In this document: in pieces, positions 7,704 through 18,128 of the stretch
Layout of the letters: each line of letters opens with the position of its first letter
Position numbering within the stretch: position 1 is the first letter of the stretch
DNA from: Kitasatospora purpeofusca
GTDB lineage: Bacteria; Actinomycetota; Actinomycetes; Streptomycetales; Streptomycetaceae
Reading direction: 5' to 3'
DNA: 64,000 nucleotides
Assembly (NCBI RefSeq): GCF_000718025.1
Contig: NZ_JODS01000017.1
Coordinates: 62,001-126,000, forward strand
Notes under the pieces: generated by a model
Told to the model about the DNA's origin: nothing
What the model saw: only the letters and a program-made list of their open reading frames with translations
Databases searched by the model: none
Program-made: the position numbers and the translations under genes

Positions 7704-8744
7704 TCAGAGCCGCAGGGACGCCGCGACCGGCAGGTGGTCGCTGCCGGTCGCGGGCAGTGTCCACGCCGCACGCGGTGTGATGCCGGACACCAGGATCTGG
7801 TCGATCCGGACCACCGGGAACGAGGCGGGCCAGGTGAATCCGAAGCCGTCGCCGGCCTCCCGTTGCGCCGACCGCAGCGACCCCGTGAGCCCGCGCAGCG
7901 CGGAGTCGTCGACCGAACCGTTGAAGTCCCCCAGGACCACGATCCGTGCGAGCCGCTCCGCCCGGACGGCCTCGGCCAGCCTGGCCGCCGCCTCGTTGCG
8001 GCGGGCCGTGGCGAAGCCGGTGGCCGGGTGGACCCGGACGGAGGCGAGGTGCGCCGCGTAGAGCGCCACCGGCCCCTTAGGCGTCCGGACCGTGGCGCGC
8101 AGCGCCCTGGTCCAGGGCATGATCTCCACCGGCTCCACCTCCTCCAGGGGGTATCTGCTCCACACCCCGACACCTCCCAAGACCTGGGAGTAGGGGTAGG
8201 CTGCCGCCAGCTCGCGGCGGAACGTCTCCTGCGCCCGGCTCGCCAGCTCCTCCACCGCGAGGACGTCGGCGCCCGAGGCCGCCAGCGCGCGGGCGGTGCG
8301 GCCAGGATCAGCGTTCTGCTCGTTCACGTTGTGGCTCACCACCGTGAGGTCGCCGCCGCCGGACCTCTTGTCGACGAGAGCGGGCCCGAACAGGACGGTC
8401 CACACCAGGGCGGGGACCAGCACGGCGACCGTCGCCAGGACCGAACGGCGCACCGCCGCGCAGCACAGCAGCAGCAGGACGCCCAGGCCCGACCAGGGCA
8501 GCACCGTCTGGCAGAGGCTGCCGAGGTTGCCGACGGCGTTCGGCAGGTAGGAGCTCAGGGCCATCGGGGCGGTGCAGAGCAGTGCGGCCACGGCGACCGG
8601 CCAACCGCGCGGCCCGTACCGCCCTCGCCGCCCCGTGCCTCGCCGTCCCGTGCCGCGGCGGGCCGGACGGTGCGCGACGGGGGTCGGAACGGGGACAGGG
8701 ACCACGACAGGGGGCGGCGGGACCGTGCCCGGGTCCGCGTTCAC
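7704..8744 (-). CDS. Endonuclease/exonuclease/phosphatase-family protein, membrane-bound
   Basis: 346 residues. A proline- and arginine-rich N-terminus leads into about three hydrophobic helices (residues about 50-130), then an EEP-fold catalytic domain. The domain shows VSHNVNEQN, VLAVEELA (metal-binding Glu), YAAHLASVRVHP, VVLGDFNGS (Asp-Asn) and a closing GSDHLPVAA (Asp-His). Such proteins hydrolyse phosphodiesters of nucleic acids or phospholipids; the predicted outer-face domain would act extracellularly. The GTG start overlaps the stop of the upstream carboxypeptidase gene (GTGA), so the two genes are translationally coupled. Confidence 0.85.
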   Translation of the reverse strand: MNADPGTVPPPPVVVPVPVPTPVAHRPARRGTGRRGTGRRGRYGPRGWPVAVAALLCTAPMALSSYLPNAVGNLGSLCQTVLPWSGLGVLLLLCCAAVRRSVLATVAVLVPALVWTVLFGPALVDKRSGGGDLTVVSHNVNEQNADPGRTARALAASGADVLAVEELASRAQETFRRELAAAYPYSQVLGGVGVWSRYPLEEVEPVEIMPWTRALRATVRTPKGPVALYAAHLASVRVHPATGFATARRNEAAARLAEAVRAERLARIVVLGDFNGSVDDSALRGLTGSLRSAQREAGDGFGFTWPASFPVVRIDQILVSGITPRAAWTLPATGSDHLPVAASLRL

Positions 8745-9805
8745 GCCCACTCCCGACGACCGCCGTCGAGGGTCGGCAGGACCTGCGGCAGCCTGTCCCG
8801 CAACGCGTCGACGAGCCGACCGCTGTTCTCCAACGCCGCCCGCATGCCCTCGGTGGGCGTCGTACCGGCGCGCTGGCCCAGCACCACACCGAGCACGAGC
8901 CGCCGTCCCGTCCCGGCCCCGCCCTCCGGCACCTCCAGGGCCCACATCAGGTTGCCGCCCGCCGGTGTGCTCGAACCGGTCTTCAGCCCCACCACCCCGG
9001 GACGGTCGAGCAGCGTGTTGGTGTTGCGCAACGGCGCCGCGCGGCCCGGCAGCACGGTGCTGCGCAGAGCCACGGTGGCACGCAGCGCAGGGTCCTTCAT
9101 CGCCTCGCGGGCCAGCACCAGCTGGTCGGCGGCCGTGGACACGGTCGTGGGTTCGATCCCGCTGGCCCCGGTGTAGGTCGTCGCCGGCATCCCCAGCCGG
9201 GCCGCCTCCGTGTTCATCCGCTGCACGAACGCCTCCTCGCTGCCCGCGTCCCAACGGGCCAGCAGCCGGGCCACGTTGTTCGCGGACGGGAGCAGCATCA
9301 CCTCCAGCAGCTTGCGCTGGGTGAGCCGCTGGCCCTCGACCACGGGAGCCGTCGACTCGCTGGTCGACGCCGACTCGGCCGCCGCCTGCGCGTCCACCGT
9401 GATCGTCGGTCCGTCCTCGCCGTCCCGGAGCGGGTGGTCCCGCAGCACGACGTACGCCGTCATCACCTTGGTGACACTCGCGATCGGCACCGGCTGCTGC
9501 GGCCCGTTCACCCCCAGGACGCCGACCTTCGTCACGGCGACTGCCGACTGCCCCTCCTCCGGCCACGGCAGACCGAGCTCGACGACGGACGCAGGAGCCG
9601 GCAGCGTCGGCGGCCCCTCGACCCGGACGCCTCCTTTCCCGGCGCCGCCGGCCGCGGGCCCCTCGGGCAGGTTCGCCGCCACGCCACCGCCGGCGCCCGC
9701 GACCAGCACCGCGGCCAGCAGCCACAACACCCCGCGGCGGGGGACCGGGCGCCGACCCGGCACGGTACGGGGATCGTCGTCTTCGCATTTCGTCACGGCG
9801 GACAC
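8741..9805 (-). CDS. D-alanyl-D-alanine carboxypeptidase (S11 family, low-molecular-weight PBP)
   Basis: 354 residues. One N-terminal signal anchor (about 24-45, VLWLLAAVLVAGAGG) is followed by an S11 peptidase domain. SxxK is Ser110-V-T-Lys113, SxN is in PSANN (Ser174, Asn176) and KTG is at 275-277. It trims the terminal D-Ala of peptidoglycan pentapeptides outside the membrane. I chose the GTG at 9805 because GGGAGG lies 8 bases before it; an upstream in-frame start is unsupported. It is coupled to the exonuclease-family gene, and an OmpR-type two-component system follows in the same direction, which suggests a cell-envelope theme. Confidence 0.88.
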   Translation of the reverse strand: MSAVTKCEDDDPRTVPGRRPVPRRGVLWLLAAVLVAGAGGGVAANLPEGPAAGGAGKGGVRVEGPPTLPAPASVVELGLPWPEEGQSAVAVTKVGVLGVNGPQQPVPIASVTKVMTAYVVLRDHPLRDGEDGPTITVDAQAAAESASTSESTAPVVEGQRLTQRKLLEVMLLPSANNVARLLARWDAGSEEAFVQRMNTEAARLGMPATTYTGASGIEPTTVSTAADQLVLAREAMKDPALRATVALRSTVLPGRAAPLRNTNTLLDRPGVVGLKTGSSTPAGGNLMWALEVPEGGAGTGRRLVLGVVLGQRAGTTPTEGMRAALENSGRLVDALRDRLPQVLPTLDGGRREWA

Positions 9806-10302
9806 GGCAGCTGCCTCCCGGAGCAGAGGAACACGGAGCCCCGGTGGCACGGACGCCACCCGGGGTGTGTCCACAGACTCCGGGACGGCTGCTTCGAGCC
9901 GGTCGTCACCCGGCTTCCGCAAGCACGCGGTCATGTATCAATCACGTACCACCGGTGACGCGGAACGCCGGGACAGAGGCCTCGCGGCGCGCGACCGCCT
10001 CTCGCGCGCTACCGCGGCAGCCGCACCCTCACGGTCACCGCCCACGGAGAGACCACGGCGGCAGCGTCCGACCGGGCGCTCGCCGACCTCGCCGCCCGGG
10101 TGGCGGCTGCGACCGGGACGGGTCCAGCCGCTGGGTGGGTGAAGCCGACGGTGCGTCAACGAGATGTGCACGGGACACGAGGTGGGACAGCCCTAAGGTC
10201 GGGCCCTGTCGCCGGGATGTGTCCGATGTCCCCGCGTCAGCACTCGTCGGGCCCCGCTCCGGCCACTCGTCCCCACTCCCCCGGCAGGAAGGTTGCTGCT
10301 GC
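9806..10302. other. Divergent intergenic region with a possible coding remnant
   Basis: This 497-base stretch separates the carboxypeptidase and protease genes and must hold both promoters. On the plus strand about 9998-10150 reads without stops as SRTLTVTAHGE followed by SDRALADLAARVAA, which has protein-like amphipathic character but no start codon. It may be the end of a decayed gene. TAAGGT at 10194-10199 is a possible -10 box about 100 bases before the protease start. I see nothing else. Confidence 0.35.
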
Positions 10303-12321
10303 ATGCGCATCCCGTCGTCGCGTTCGAGAGCAGGTCTGGCCGCCGCGGCCGTACTGCCCCTGGTGGCAGCCGCCCTGTCCGTCGCCCCGGCAGCGGCGGA
10401 CACTCCCGCGCCGCGGGACCGGGCGGTGGTGCCGGACACGGCACCGGACTGGGCCCGGTCCACCGCCGACCAGGGCAGGGAGCGCGCCGACGCACCGGTC
10501 ACGGTGCGGGTCTACCTCACCGGTCGCGACCACAACGGCCTGGACGACCTCGCCCGGCAGGTCTCCGACCCCGCCTCCGAGCAGTACGGGCACTTCCTCA
10601 GCCCGGAACAGCTGGCGGAACGGTTCGGCAGCAGCGAGGAGCAGAGCACCAAGGTACGCGGCTGGCTGGACTCGTCCGGGCTGCGGGTGACCGCCTCCAA
10701 CGGCCACTACCTCACCGCCGACGGCGCCGTCGCCGACGCGGAGCGGGCCTTCGGCACCGAGCTGCACACCTACCGCAAGGACGAGCGGACCTACCGGGCG
10801 CCCGCGGGGGACGTCACCGTACCCGCGCACCTCGCGCACGACGTGCTCAGCGTCACCGGGCTCAACACCGCCCCCAGCAGGGTCAGGCCCGGCCGGCCGA
10901 CGCCCAGGGACATCCTGCCCGGCCCCGGCAACGCCTTCGTCAACTCCCCGCCGTTCTCCGACCACTTCGGCTCGACACCGGCCACCGGCACGCCCCCGGC
11001 GTACGGCGAGGTCCGGCCGTACGTGATCCAGGGCTTCAACGGCGCCCAGCTGCGCACCGCCTACGGCGCGGCCGCGACCGGGCTCACCGGCCGCGGCGCG
11101 ACCGTCGCCGTCGTGGACGCCTACGACTCGCCCACCATCGGCGACGACACCGCGCGCTACGCCGCCGAGCACGGTGACGCCCCCTACGGCAAGAACCAAC
11201 TGCTGCGCTACGACCCGGCGGTGTGGACGCACACCGCCCCGCCGGACGTCGACCCGGGCGGCTGCGACGCCTCCGGCTGGTACGGCGAGCAGACCCTCGA
11301 CATCGAAGCGGTGCACGCCGTCGCGCCCGACGCGGACATCTCCTACGTCGGCGCCGCCTCCTGCTACGACCAGGACCTCGTCGACGCCCTGGACCGCGTC
11401 GTCGACCAGCACCTCGGCGACATCGTCTCCAACTCCTGGGGCGAGCCCGAGAACGCCTCCGACCCGGCCTTCGACCGCGTCTACCAGCACCTGTTCAAGC
11501 GCGGCGCCGTCACCGGCATCGGCTTCTACTTCTCCAGCGGCGACGACGGCGACCAGTTGGAGAACACCGGCACCAAGCAGACCGACATGCCCGCCTCCCT
11601 GCCCTGGGTCACGGCGGTCGGCGGCACCTCGCTCGCACTGGACGCCTCGAACGGGTACCGCTTCGAAACGGGCTGGGGCACGCTGAAGTCCGTCCTGTCG
11701 GCCGACGGCACGTCCTGGACGGACCTGCCGGGCGGCTTCACCGGCGGCGCCGGCGGAGGCACCAGCGCCCGCTTCCCGCAGCCGCACTACCAGCGCGACG
11801 TCGTCCCGCCCGCACTGTCCGGGGCCAACGGCGGCCGCCACCGGGTCGTCCCCGACATCGCCGCCGTCGCCGACTCCAACACCGGCTTCCTCGTCGGCCA
11901 GAGCCAGACCTTCCCCGACGGCACCGTCCGCTACGGCGAGTACCGCATCGGCGGCACCAGCCTGGCCTGCCCCGTCATCGCCGCCCTCCAGGCCCTGGCC
12001 CAGCAGGCCAAGGGCTCCCCGATCGGCTTCGCCAACCCCGCCATCTACCACCGCTACGGCACCGGCGCCTACCACGACGTCACCGACCACCCCTTCGGCC
12101 CCGGCACCGAACTCGCCCAGGTCCGCGTCGACTACACCAACAGCGTCAACGCCGACGACGGCACCACCACCTCGCTGCGCACCATGGGCCACGACACCTC
12201 CCTCATCGCCGACCGCGGCTACGACAACGTCACCGGCGTCGGCACCCCCACCGCCGAGTACCTCACCTCCTGGGACTGCCCGCCCGACGGCCAGAGCCCC
12301 GAACACCGCACCACCGGCTGA
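10303..12321 (+). CDS. Secreted S53-family (sedolisin/kumamolisin-like) serine-carboxyl peptidase
   Basis: 672 residues. A signal peptide (RSRAGLAAAAVLPLVAAALS, cleavage near APAAADTP) is followed by a pro-kumamolisin domain (about 55-200, with SEQYGHFLSPEQLAERFG) that must be removed to activate the enzyme. The catalytic domain then carries the Glu/Asp pair in GEQTLD (Glu329, Asp333), the oxyanion Asp414 in SSGDDG and the nucleophile Ser553 in GGTSLACP. The family works at acid pH. The ATG is preceded by AGGAAGG. It is transcribed alone and ends just before a strong bidirectional terminator. Confidence 0.93.
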   Translation: MRIPSSRSRAGLAAAAVLPLVAAALSVAPAAADTPAPRDRAVVPDTAPDWARSTADQGRERADAPVTVRVYLTGRDHNGLDDLARQVSDPASEQYGHFLSPEQLAERFGSSEEQSTKVRGWLDSSGLRVTASNGHYLTADGAVADAERAFGTELHTYRKDERTYRAPAGDVTVPAHLAHDVLSVTGLNTAPSRVRPGRPTPRDILPGPGNAFVNSPPFSDHFGSTPATGTPPAYGEVRPYVIQGFNGAQLRTAYGAAATGLTGRGATVAVVDAYDSPTIGDDTARYAAEHGDAPYGKNQLLRYDPAVWTHTAPPDVDPGGCDASGWYGEQTLDIEAVHAVAPDADISYVGAASCYDQDLVDALDRVVDQHLGDIVSNSWGEPENASDPAFDRVYQHLFKRGAVTGIGFYFSSGDDGDQLENTGTKQTDMPASLPWVTAVGGTSLALDASNGYRFETGWGTLKSVLSADGTSWTDLPGGFTGGAGGGTSARFPQPHYQRDVVPPALSGANGGRHRVVPDIAAVADSNTGFLVGQSQTFPDGTVRYGEYRIGGTSLACPVIAALQALAQQAKGSPIGFANPAIYHRYGTGAYHDVTDHPFGPGTELAQVRVDYTNSVNADDGTTTSLRTMGHDTSLIADRGYDNVTGVGTPTAEYLTSWDCPPDGQSPEHRTTG

Positions 12322-12473
12322 CAATCGCCACGGCGGACCCGCTCCCGGCCCGCCGCACACGGGAAGCACCCACCGCCGTTCCGGACCGCCGGTACCGCCT
12401 CGGCCACGGCCACGGCCCTCAGCTCGTTCCTGGCATCGTCCAGCCGGTACATCTCACGGCAGGTCGGTAAGAT

Positions 12474-12513
12474 CGTTCTGCGGCCTGCCCGACCGGGAGC
12501 AGGCCGCAGAACG
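12474..12513. terminator. Bidirectional hairpin terminator
   Basis: A perfect 15-bp stem (CGTTCTGCGGCCTGC and its complement) with a 10-base loop, between the convergent protease and P450 genes. Confidence 0.85.
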
Positions 12514-12532
12514 AGCCGGTCGACGTCACCGG

Positions 12533-13717
12533 TCACCAGGTGACCGGCAGTGCGTGGAGACCGTAGACCTCGTTGTTCACCCGGTAGGACACCTCCTCGG
12601 CGGGACACGCGAGCGCAAGACCGGGCAGCCGCCGCAGCAGCGCGGGCAGCGCGATCCGCAGCTCGGCGCGGGCCAGCGGCGCGCCCAGGCAGTGGTGCGG
12701 GCCGTGCCCGAAGGCCAGGTGCGACAGGGGTTTGCGCCCGATGTCGAGGCGGTCCGTCCCGGCGCCGAGCTCCGGGTCGCGGTTGGCCACCGGCAGTTGG
12801 CAGACGACCTGGTCACCGGCCTTGATCGGCACACCGCCGATCTCGGTGTCGTACCGCGCGGTCCGGGCCAGCGCGGTGCTGGACACGGACAGGTACCGCA
12901 GCAGCTCCTCCACGGCGCCGTCGATCACCGGATCCGCCTCGTCGGCCTCGCGCAACCGGGCGGCCTGTTCCGGGCGCGCCAGCAGGGCGAGCACGGCCAG
13001 GCCGATCGTGTTGGACACCGTGACGTGCCCGGCGAGCAGCAACAGCTCGCAGACACCGACCAGTTCAGCGTCCGACACCGCGTCGCCGTGCTCCCGCACG
13101 AGCATGCCGATCATTCCGTCGTCCGGGCTGCGCCGCTTCTCCGCCACCAGCGCGGCCGTGTAGGCGTGCGACTCCCGGCCGGCCGCGAGCCGCTCCTCCA
13201 TCGGCAGCCCGAGGTCCAGCGTGGTCCGCGACCAGCGGTGGAACTCCCCCTGGTCGGGATCGGGAACGCCGAGCAGCGCGCAGATCACCCCGAGCGGCAG
13301 CGGCAGGGCGAAGTCCGCCATCAGGTCCGCCGCGGGGCCGCGCGCCTCCATGGCGTCGATCAGCTCGCCGGTCCGGGCGCGGATCATCGGCTCCAGGGCG
13401 CGGATCCGCTTCCCGGTGAACTCCGGCGTCAGGACGCGGCGCAGCCGGGTGTGCTCCGGCGGGTCCATGTTGAGGAGCTCGTTCGGCAGGATCGGCGCGC
13501 GCTGCGCGTCGTACATCGCGAAGGTCTCCTGGTCGGCCAGCACCCGCCGCACGTCGGCGTGCCGGGTGACGAGCCAGTACTCACCGGTCCGGTGCAGCCA
13601 GAAGTCCCTCACCCGCCGCACCGGGTCCTCGCGCTGGGCCTCCCCCAGCGCCGGACCCGGGTCGAGCCCGTCCCGGCGGTAGAAGATCGAGATCGGCGGT
13701 GCGTCCTGCTCACTCAT
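12533..13717 (-). CDS. Cytochrome P450 (CYP107-like bacterial class I)
   Basis: 394 residues, a usual length for soluble actinobacterial P450s. The I-helix has LLLAGHVTVSNTIG (AGxxT), the K-helix EELLRYLS (ExxR), and the haem loop is FGHGPHHCLGAPLAR with the cysteine thiolate ligand. LNMDPPEHTRLRRVLTPEFT is the usual C-helix segment. It needs a ferredoxin and a reductase, which are not encoded nearby. The start has AGGGGAGGG three bases before the ATG. No biosynthetic genes flank it, so it is probably a stand-alone oxidase; the substrate is unknown. Confidence 0.92.
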   Translation of the reverse strand: MSEQDAPPISIFYRRDGLDPGPALGEAQREDPVRRVRDFWLHRTGEYWLVTRHADVRRVLADQETFAMYDAQRAPILPNELLNMDPPEHTRLRRVLTPEFTGKRIRALEPMIRARTGELIDAMEARGPAADLMADFALPLPLGVICALLGVPDPDQGEFHRWSRTTLDLGLPMEERLAAGRESHAYTAALVAEKRRSPDDGMIGMLVREHGDAVSDAELVGVCELLLLAGHVTVSNTIGLAVLALLARPEQAARLREADEADPVIDGAVEELLRYLSVSSTALARTARYDTEIGGVPIKAGDQVVCQLPVANRDPELGAGTDRLDIGRKPLSHLAFGHGPHHCLGAPLARAELRIALPALLRRLPGLALACPAEEVSYRVNNEVYGLHALPVTW

Positions 13718-14175
13718 GGGCCCTCCCCTGGACCGGCCGGTACCGCCTTCCCGATACCCAGGCACTCGCGCCGCCGCGCACACCGACCCCGGTCCCGTGC
13801 AGCACACGGGGGCACGGAACCGTCCCCCGCACGCCCGCGCCCCGCCGGAGCCGCCCCCTGCCGGCGGTACGCCCCGGCGAGCATGTCCAAGCCCTGGAAT
13901 CCCCCATGTGGTGCGGACTGTGGGGGCGGCCCCCACCACCGACAGCCGGCCTCGGCCCGGGCCGAGGCCGCCGGGGTGCGGCGGCCGGGGTGCGGCGGCC
14001 GGTCCTGCTGGACGGCGCGCCGCTGCACAAGCCGTCCGAGGGGGCGCCGCAGGAACGGGGGTGTTGGGGGTCCGGGCGAGGGGATCCGCCATCGCACTCT
14101 TCCCCCCGCGAGCGCCCCGGCGCATGCTGAATTCCGGGCCGGACAACGGCGTCCTGCCCGCGGAGGGGGACCGGC
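13718..14175. other. Divergent intergenic region, P450/glutaminase
   Basis: A 458-base gap with no convincing gene. It holds a perfect 24-bp palindrome (13947-13970), two exact copies of a 14-base unit CCGGGGTGCGGCGG directly after it (13971-13998), and a near-palindromic run of G and C around 13919-13938. Promoters for both flanking genes must lie here. Confidence 0.6.
13947..13970. promoter_or_regulatory. Perfect 24-bp palindrome
   Basis: CGGCCTCGGCCC followed by its exact reverse complement, with no spacer. It lies 230 bases upstream of the P450 start and 205 bases upstream of the glutaminase start. Without a loop it is more like an operator than a terminator. Confidence 0.4.
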
Positions 14176-15093
14176 ATGGACTACAAGAACCTGTTCGAAC
14201 GCATCGACGACGCCGTCCACCCCGTCCTGGCCGAGGGAACCGTCGCCCAGTACATCCCGGCCCTCGCCGCCGTCGACCCCCACCGGTTCGGCCTCGCCGT
14301 CGTGGACACCGCCACCCGCAAACCGCCGCGCGGCACCGGGGACTGGCAGGTCCCGTTCTCCATCCAGTCCATCTCCAAGGTGTTCACCCTCGCCCTGGTG
14401 CTGGCCGCCGACGGCGACTCGCTGTGGGCCCGGGTGGGGAAGGAGCCCTCCGGGTCGCCCTTCAACTCCCTCGCCCAGCTGGAACGTGAGAACGCGATCC
14501 CGCGCAACCCCTTCGTCAACGCCGGCGCGCTGGTGATCACCGACCGGCTGCTCACCCTCACCGGGGACTCCCGGGGCACCCTGCGCGAGTTCCTCCGCAC
14601 CGAGAGCGGCAACCCCCACATCGACTTCGACGCCCAGGTCGCCTGGAGCGAGAGCCACCACGGGCACCGCAACGCGGCCCTCGCCCACCTGCTGGCCGAC
14701 CACGGCCGCCTCGACAACCCCGTCCCGGACGTCCTCGACCACTACTTCTGGCAGTGCGCTCTCACCATGAGCTGCCAGGACCTCGCCCTCGCCGCGGGAT
14801 TCCTCGCCCGGCACGGCCTGCGGGCCGACGGCACCCGGCTGCTCACCCGCAGCGAAGCCAAGCGCATCAACGCCGTCATGCTGATCGGCGGCACCTACGA
14901 CGCCGCCGGCGAGTTCGCCCACCGCGTCGGCCTGCCCGCCAAGAGCGGCATCGGCGGGGGCATCCTCGCCGTCATCCCCGGACGCGGAACGCTCTGCACC
15001 TGGGGGCCGGCCCTCGACAGCCACGGCAACTCGATCGCGGGCATCACCGCGCTCGACACCCTCACCACCCTCACCGGCTGGTCCATCTTCTGA
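14176..15093 (+). CDS. glsA: Glutaminase A
   Basis: 305 residues, normal length for the single-domain serine-dependent beta-lactamase-like glutaminase that converts L-glutamine to glutamate and ammonia in the cytosol. Visible elements: GTVAQYIPALA and FGLAVVDT at the N-terminus, the SxxK dyad in FSIQSISKVF (Ser65, Lys68), NPFVNAGALV, the Asn-bearing RNAALAHLLADHG, LTMSCQDLALAAGFLA, and LPAKSGIGGGILAVIPG near the end. There is no STAS tail as in human-type forms. GGAGGGGGA precedes the ATG by 5 bases. A hairpin follows the stop. Confidence 0.95.
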   Translation: MDYKNLFERIDDAVHPVLAEGTVAQYIPALAAVDPHRFGLAVVDTATRKPPRGTGDWQVPFSIQSISKVFTLALVLAADGDSLWARVGKEPSGSPFNSLAQLERENAIPRNPFVNAGALVITDRLLTLTGDSRGTLREFLRTESGNPHIDFDAQVAWSESHHGHRNAALAHLLADHGRLDNPVPDVLDHYFWQCALTMSCQDLALAAGFLARHGLRADGTRLLTRSEAKRINAVMLIGGTYDAAGEFAHRVGLPAKSGIGGGILAVIPGRGTLCTWGPALDSHGNSIAGITALDTLTTLTGWSIF

Positions 15094-15133
15094 CCGGCGG
15101 CGCACCCACCCGGCGGCCCGGAGCGCACCGGAC

Positions 15134-15156
15134 GCATCCGGGCCGAACCCGGATGC
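15134..15156. terminator. Hairpin between glsA and the convergent SDR gene
   Basis: GCATCCGGG, loop CCGAA, CCCGGATGC; the stem is perfect over 9 bp and partly extended outside. Confidence 0.7.
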
Positions 15157-15210
15157 CTCGGACCTGCCGGATCCTCGCGGCCCGACGGAGGCTCGCGGCC
15201 CGACGGGGGC

Positions 15211-15993
15211 TCAGGTCGTCTGGACGAGGCCGCCGTCGATGACGAAGTCGCTCCCGGTGACATTGCCGGTCCGGTCCCCGGCCAGCAGTACGACGAGGTC
15301 GGCGACCTCCTGCGGGAGGCTGAACCGGCCGGTCGCGGACTGCGCGGCCGCGGTCCGGGCGATGTCCTCCGGGTCCCCGCCGGTCGCCTTCGCGACCGTC
15401 GCGGCGACGCCGTCGTCGCCGAGCCACAGTGATGTGGACACCGGCCCGGGACTGACCGTGTTGACCCGCACCCCGCGCGGACCGACCTCCTTGGACAGGG
15501 CCTTGCAGAAGTTGGTGAGCGCCGCCTTGGCCGCGCAGTACTCGATGATCGTCGGGTCCGGCAGGAACGCGTTGACCGAACTCACGGTCACGATCGACGC
15601 GTTGCCGCGTTCGATCAGGTGGGGCAGGGCCGCTCGGGTGGTGCGGACGGCGGCGAGGAGGTTGATCGTCAGCCCCTGGATCCAGTCGTCGTCGGTGACG
15701 GACAGGAAGCCGGCCGGACGCGGGCGTACCGCGCCGACGTTGTTGACGAGAATGTCCAGTCCACCGAACACGGAGACCGCCTCCTCGACCGCGGAGGCGG
15801 GGCCGTCCGCGGTGGTGAGGTCGGCCGACACCGGATGCACCTGCGGCGCGAGGTCCGTCAGTGCTCCCGTGGTGCTCCGCGCCACGGCGACCACGTGCAC
15901 ACCCTCGGCGGCGAGTGCCCGCGTCACGGCGAGACCGATCCCCTTGCTGGCCCCTGTGACGACGGCGACCTTGCCCTCGAGATGAAGGTCCAT
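15211..15993 (-). CDS. Short-chain dehydrogenase/reductase (classical SDR)
   Basis: 260 residues, normal for the classical group. The nucleotide-binding motif is TGASKGIG (residues about 13-20), followed by LVNNVGAVRP, the catalytic serine in IVTVSSVNAF, and the Tyr/Lys pair in YCAAKAAL. VNTVSPGPVSTSLW follows and the end is SDFVIDGGL. YCAAK instead of YxASK is a normal variation. It reduces or oxidises a ketone/alcohol with NAD(P)(H); the substrate is unknown. The ATG is preceded by GAGGAG at ideal spacing. The SRPBCC gene lies 145 bases upstream in the same direction. Confidence 0.9.
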   Translation of the reverse strand: MDLHLEGKVAVVTGASKGIGLAVTRALAAEGVHVVAVARSTTGALTDLAPQVHPVSADLTTADGPASAVEEAVSVFGGLDILVNNVGAVRPRPAGFLSVTDDDWIQGLTINLLAAVRTTRAALPHLIERGNASIVTVSSVNAFLPDPTIIEYCAAKAALTNFCKALSKEVGPRGVRVNTVSPGPVSTSLWLGDDGVAATVAKATGGDPEDIARTAAAQSATGRFSLPQEVADLVVLLAGDRTGNVTGSDFVIDGGLVQTT

Positions 15994-16138
15994 CGGAGTC
16001 TCCTCGGCTGCTGCGGCGGAGCGGGCCGCGGCCCGCCGGTACCGCGCCGGAACGCGGTTCGACCGGCTGCCCGGCCGTCGGCCCACCACCGGCGCCGGGC
16101 ATCGGCACCGCCGAGGGCGGCGGGTCGCACCGCCGAGG

Positions 16139-16582
16139 TCAGGACCCCTCGATCGCGGCCTTGATCCGGCGACCGAAGTCGGGGGCGTCCTTGCGGGCCG
16201 CGTGGAGCGCCGGGCCGGCCAGGACCTTGCCGAGTCCGTGGCCCTCCAGCGTGTTGAAGATCCGGACCCGGGTACGGCCGTCCGGCAGCGCCTTCAGGTC
16301 GTAGCCGCCCTCGGCGGTGATCAGGTTCTTGCTCTCCTCGCTCCAGCGGACCGTGTGCGGAGCCTCCAGGCCGGTGATGCGGAACCGGCGGGAGGTCTTC
16401 ATCCCGGCGTCCTTCACGGTGCTGCGGAAGACCGTCCCGACGGCGGTCGGGCCGTCCGGGGTCTTCGCGATCTCCAGCACCCGGGGACTGAACTCGGGGT
16501 CGTGGCGGCCGTCGGCGAGATAGGCGAAGACCTCCTCCACCGGGCGGTCCACCTCTACGCTCGTCTCGAACTGTCCCGACAT
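16139..16582 (-). CDS. SRPBCC (START-like) family protein
   Basis: 147 residues with the opening typical of the family: FETSVEVDRPVEEVFAYLAD, then FSPRVLEIAKTPDGPTAVGTVFRST, and GYDLKALPDGRTRVRIFN. The fold is a hydrophobic-ligand pocket used by cyclases, Hsp90 co-chaperone-like proteins and lipid binders. No catalytic residues can be assigned. It may share a transcript with the SDR gene downstream. Confidence 0.8.
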   Translation of the reverse strand: MSGQFETSVEVDRPVEEVFAYLADGRHDPEFSPRVLEIAKTPDGPTAVGTVFRSTVKDAGMKTSRRFRITGLEAPHTVRWSEESKNLITAEGGYDLKALPDGRTRVRIFNTLEGHGLGKVLAGPALHAARKDAPDFGRRIKAAIEGS

Positions 16583-16685
16583 GTCGGCTCCTCGGCGTGT
16601 ACGGCAAGCGCCTCACTGCCAGGATTCCAGAGAGTCCTGCCCCGCGCCTCCCGGCTCCCGGCCCGCGCCTCCCGACCCCCGGCTC

Positions 16686-16954
16686 TCAGCTGTGGCCGAC
16701 GATGACGGAGATGCCCCAGCCGATCGAGGCGAGGACCACCGCGAAGCTCAGGACCGCCAGGGCGTAGCCGACCGGCCCGGCGGTGGGGCGGTAGGTGGCC
16801 GGTTCGCCGGTGGGACCGGACGGGCCGGGCGGGGCGACCGGGCCGGGCGGGTTGAGCAGGCGCAGGCCGAGGGCGAACAGCGCGGGCAGGCCGGCGCCGG
16901 TGAGCAGACCCACCACGACGATCTTCCACAGCGCGTCCAGGTTGATCCAGGAGT

Positions 16955-16958
<4 letters not shown>
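16686..16958 (-). CDS. Small membrane protein coupled to the PiT transporter
   Basis: 90 residues with two transmembrane helices (WKIVVVGLLTGAGLPALFALG and GYALAVLSFAVVLASIGWG) separated by a proline-rich loop. The GTG start overlaps the transporter stop by four bases (GTGA), so the two are translationally coupled. Small proteins of this kind follow pit genes in other Streptomyces; an accessory role in phosphate uptake is inferred from position only. Confidence 0.75.
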
Positions 16959-18115
<1,157 letters not shown>

Positions 18116-18122
18116 GCAGCAG

Positions 18123-18128
18123 AACCTA
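18123..18128 (-). promoter_or_regulatory. -10 box of a probable leaderless promoter for the PiT gene
   Basis: TAGGTT on the minus strand, seven bases before the GTG start. Confidence 0.45.

Noticed and set aside
10237..12369. A 710-residue minus-strand open frame rich in Gly and Val
   Set aside because: Shadow of the S53 protease, whose catalytic residues and signal peptide are plain on the other strand.
12474..12513. Attachment or integration site
   Set aside because: The inverted repeat is between two convergent stop codons and has the form of a terminator; no integrase or tRNA is near.
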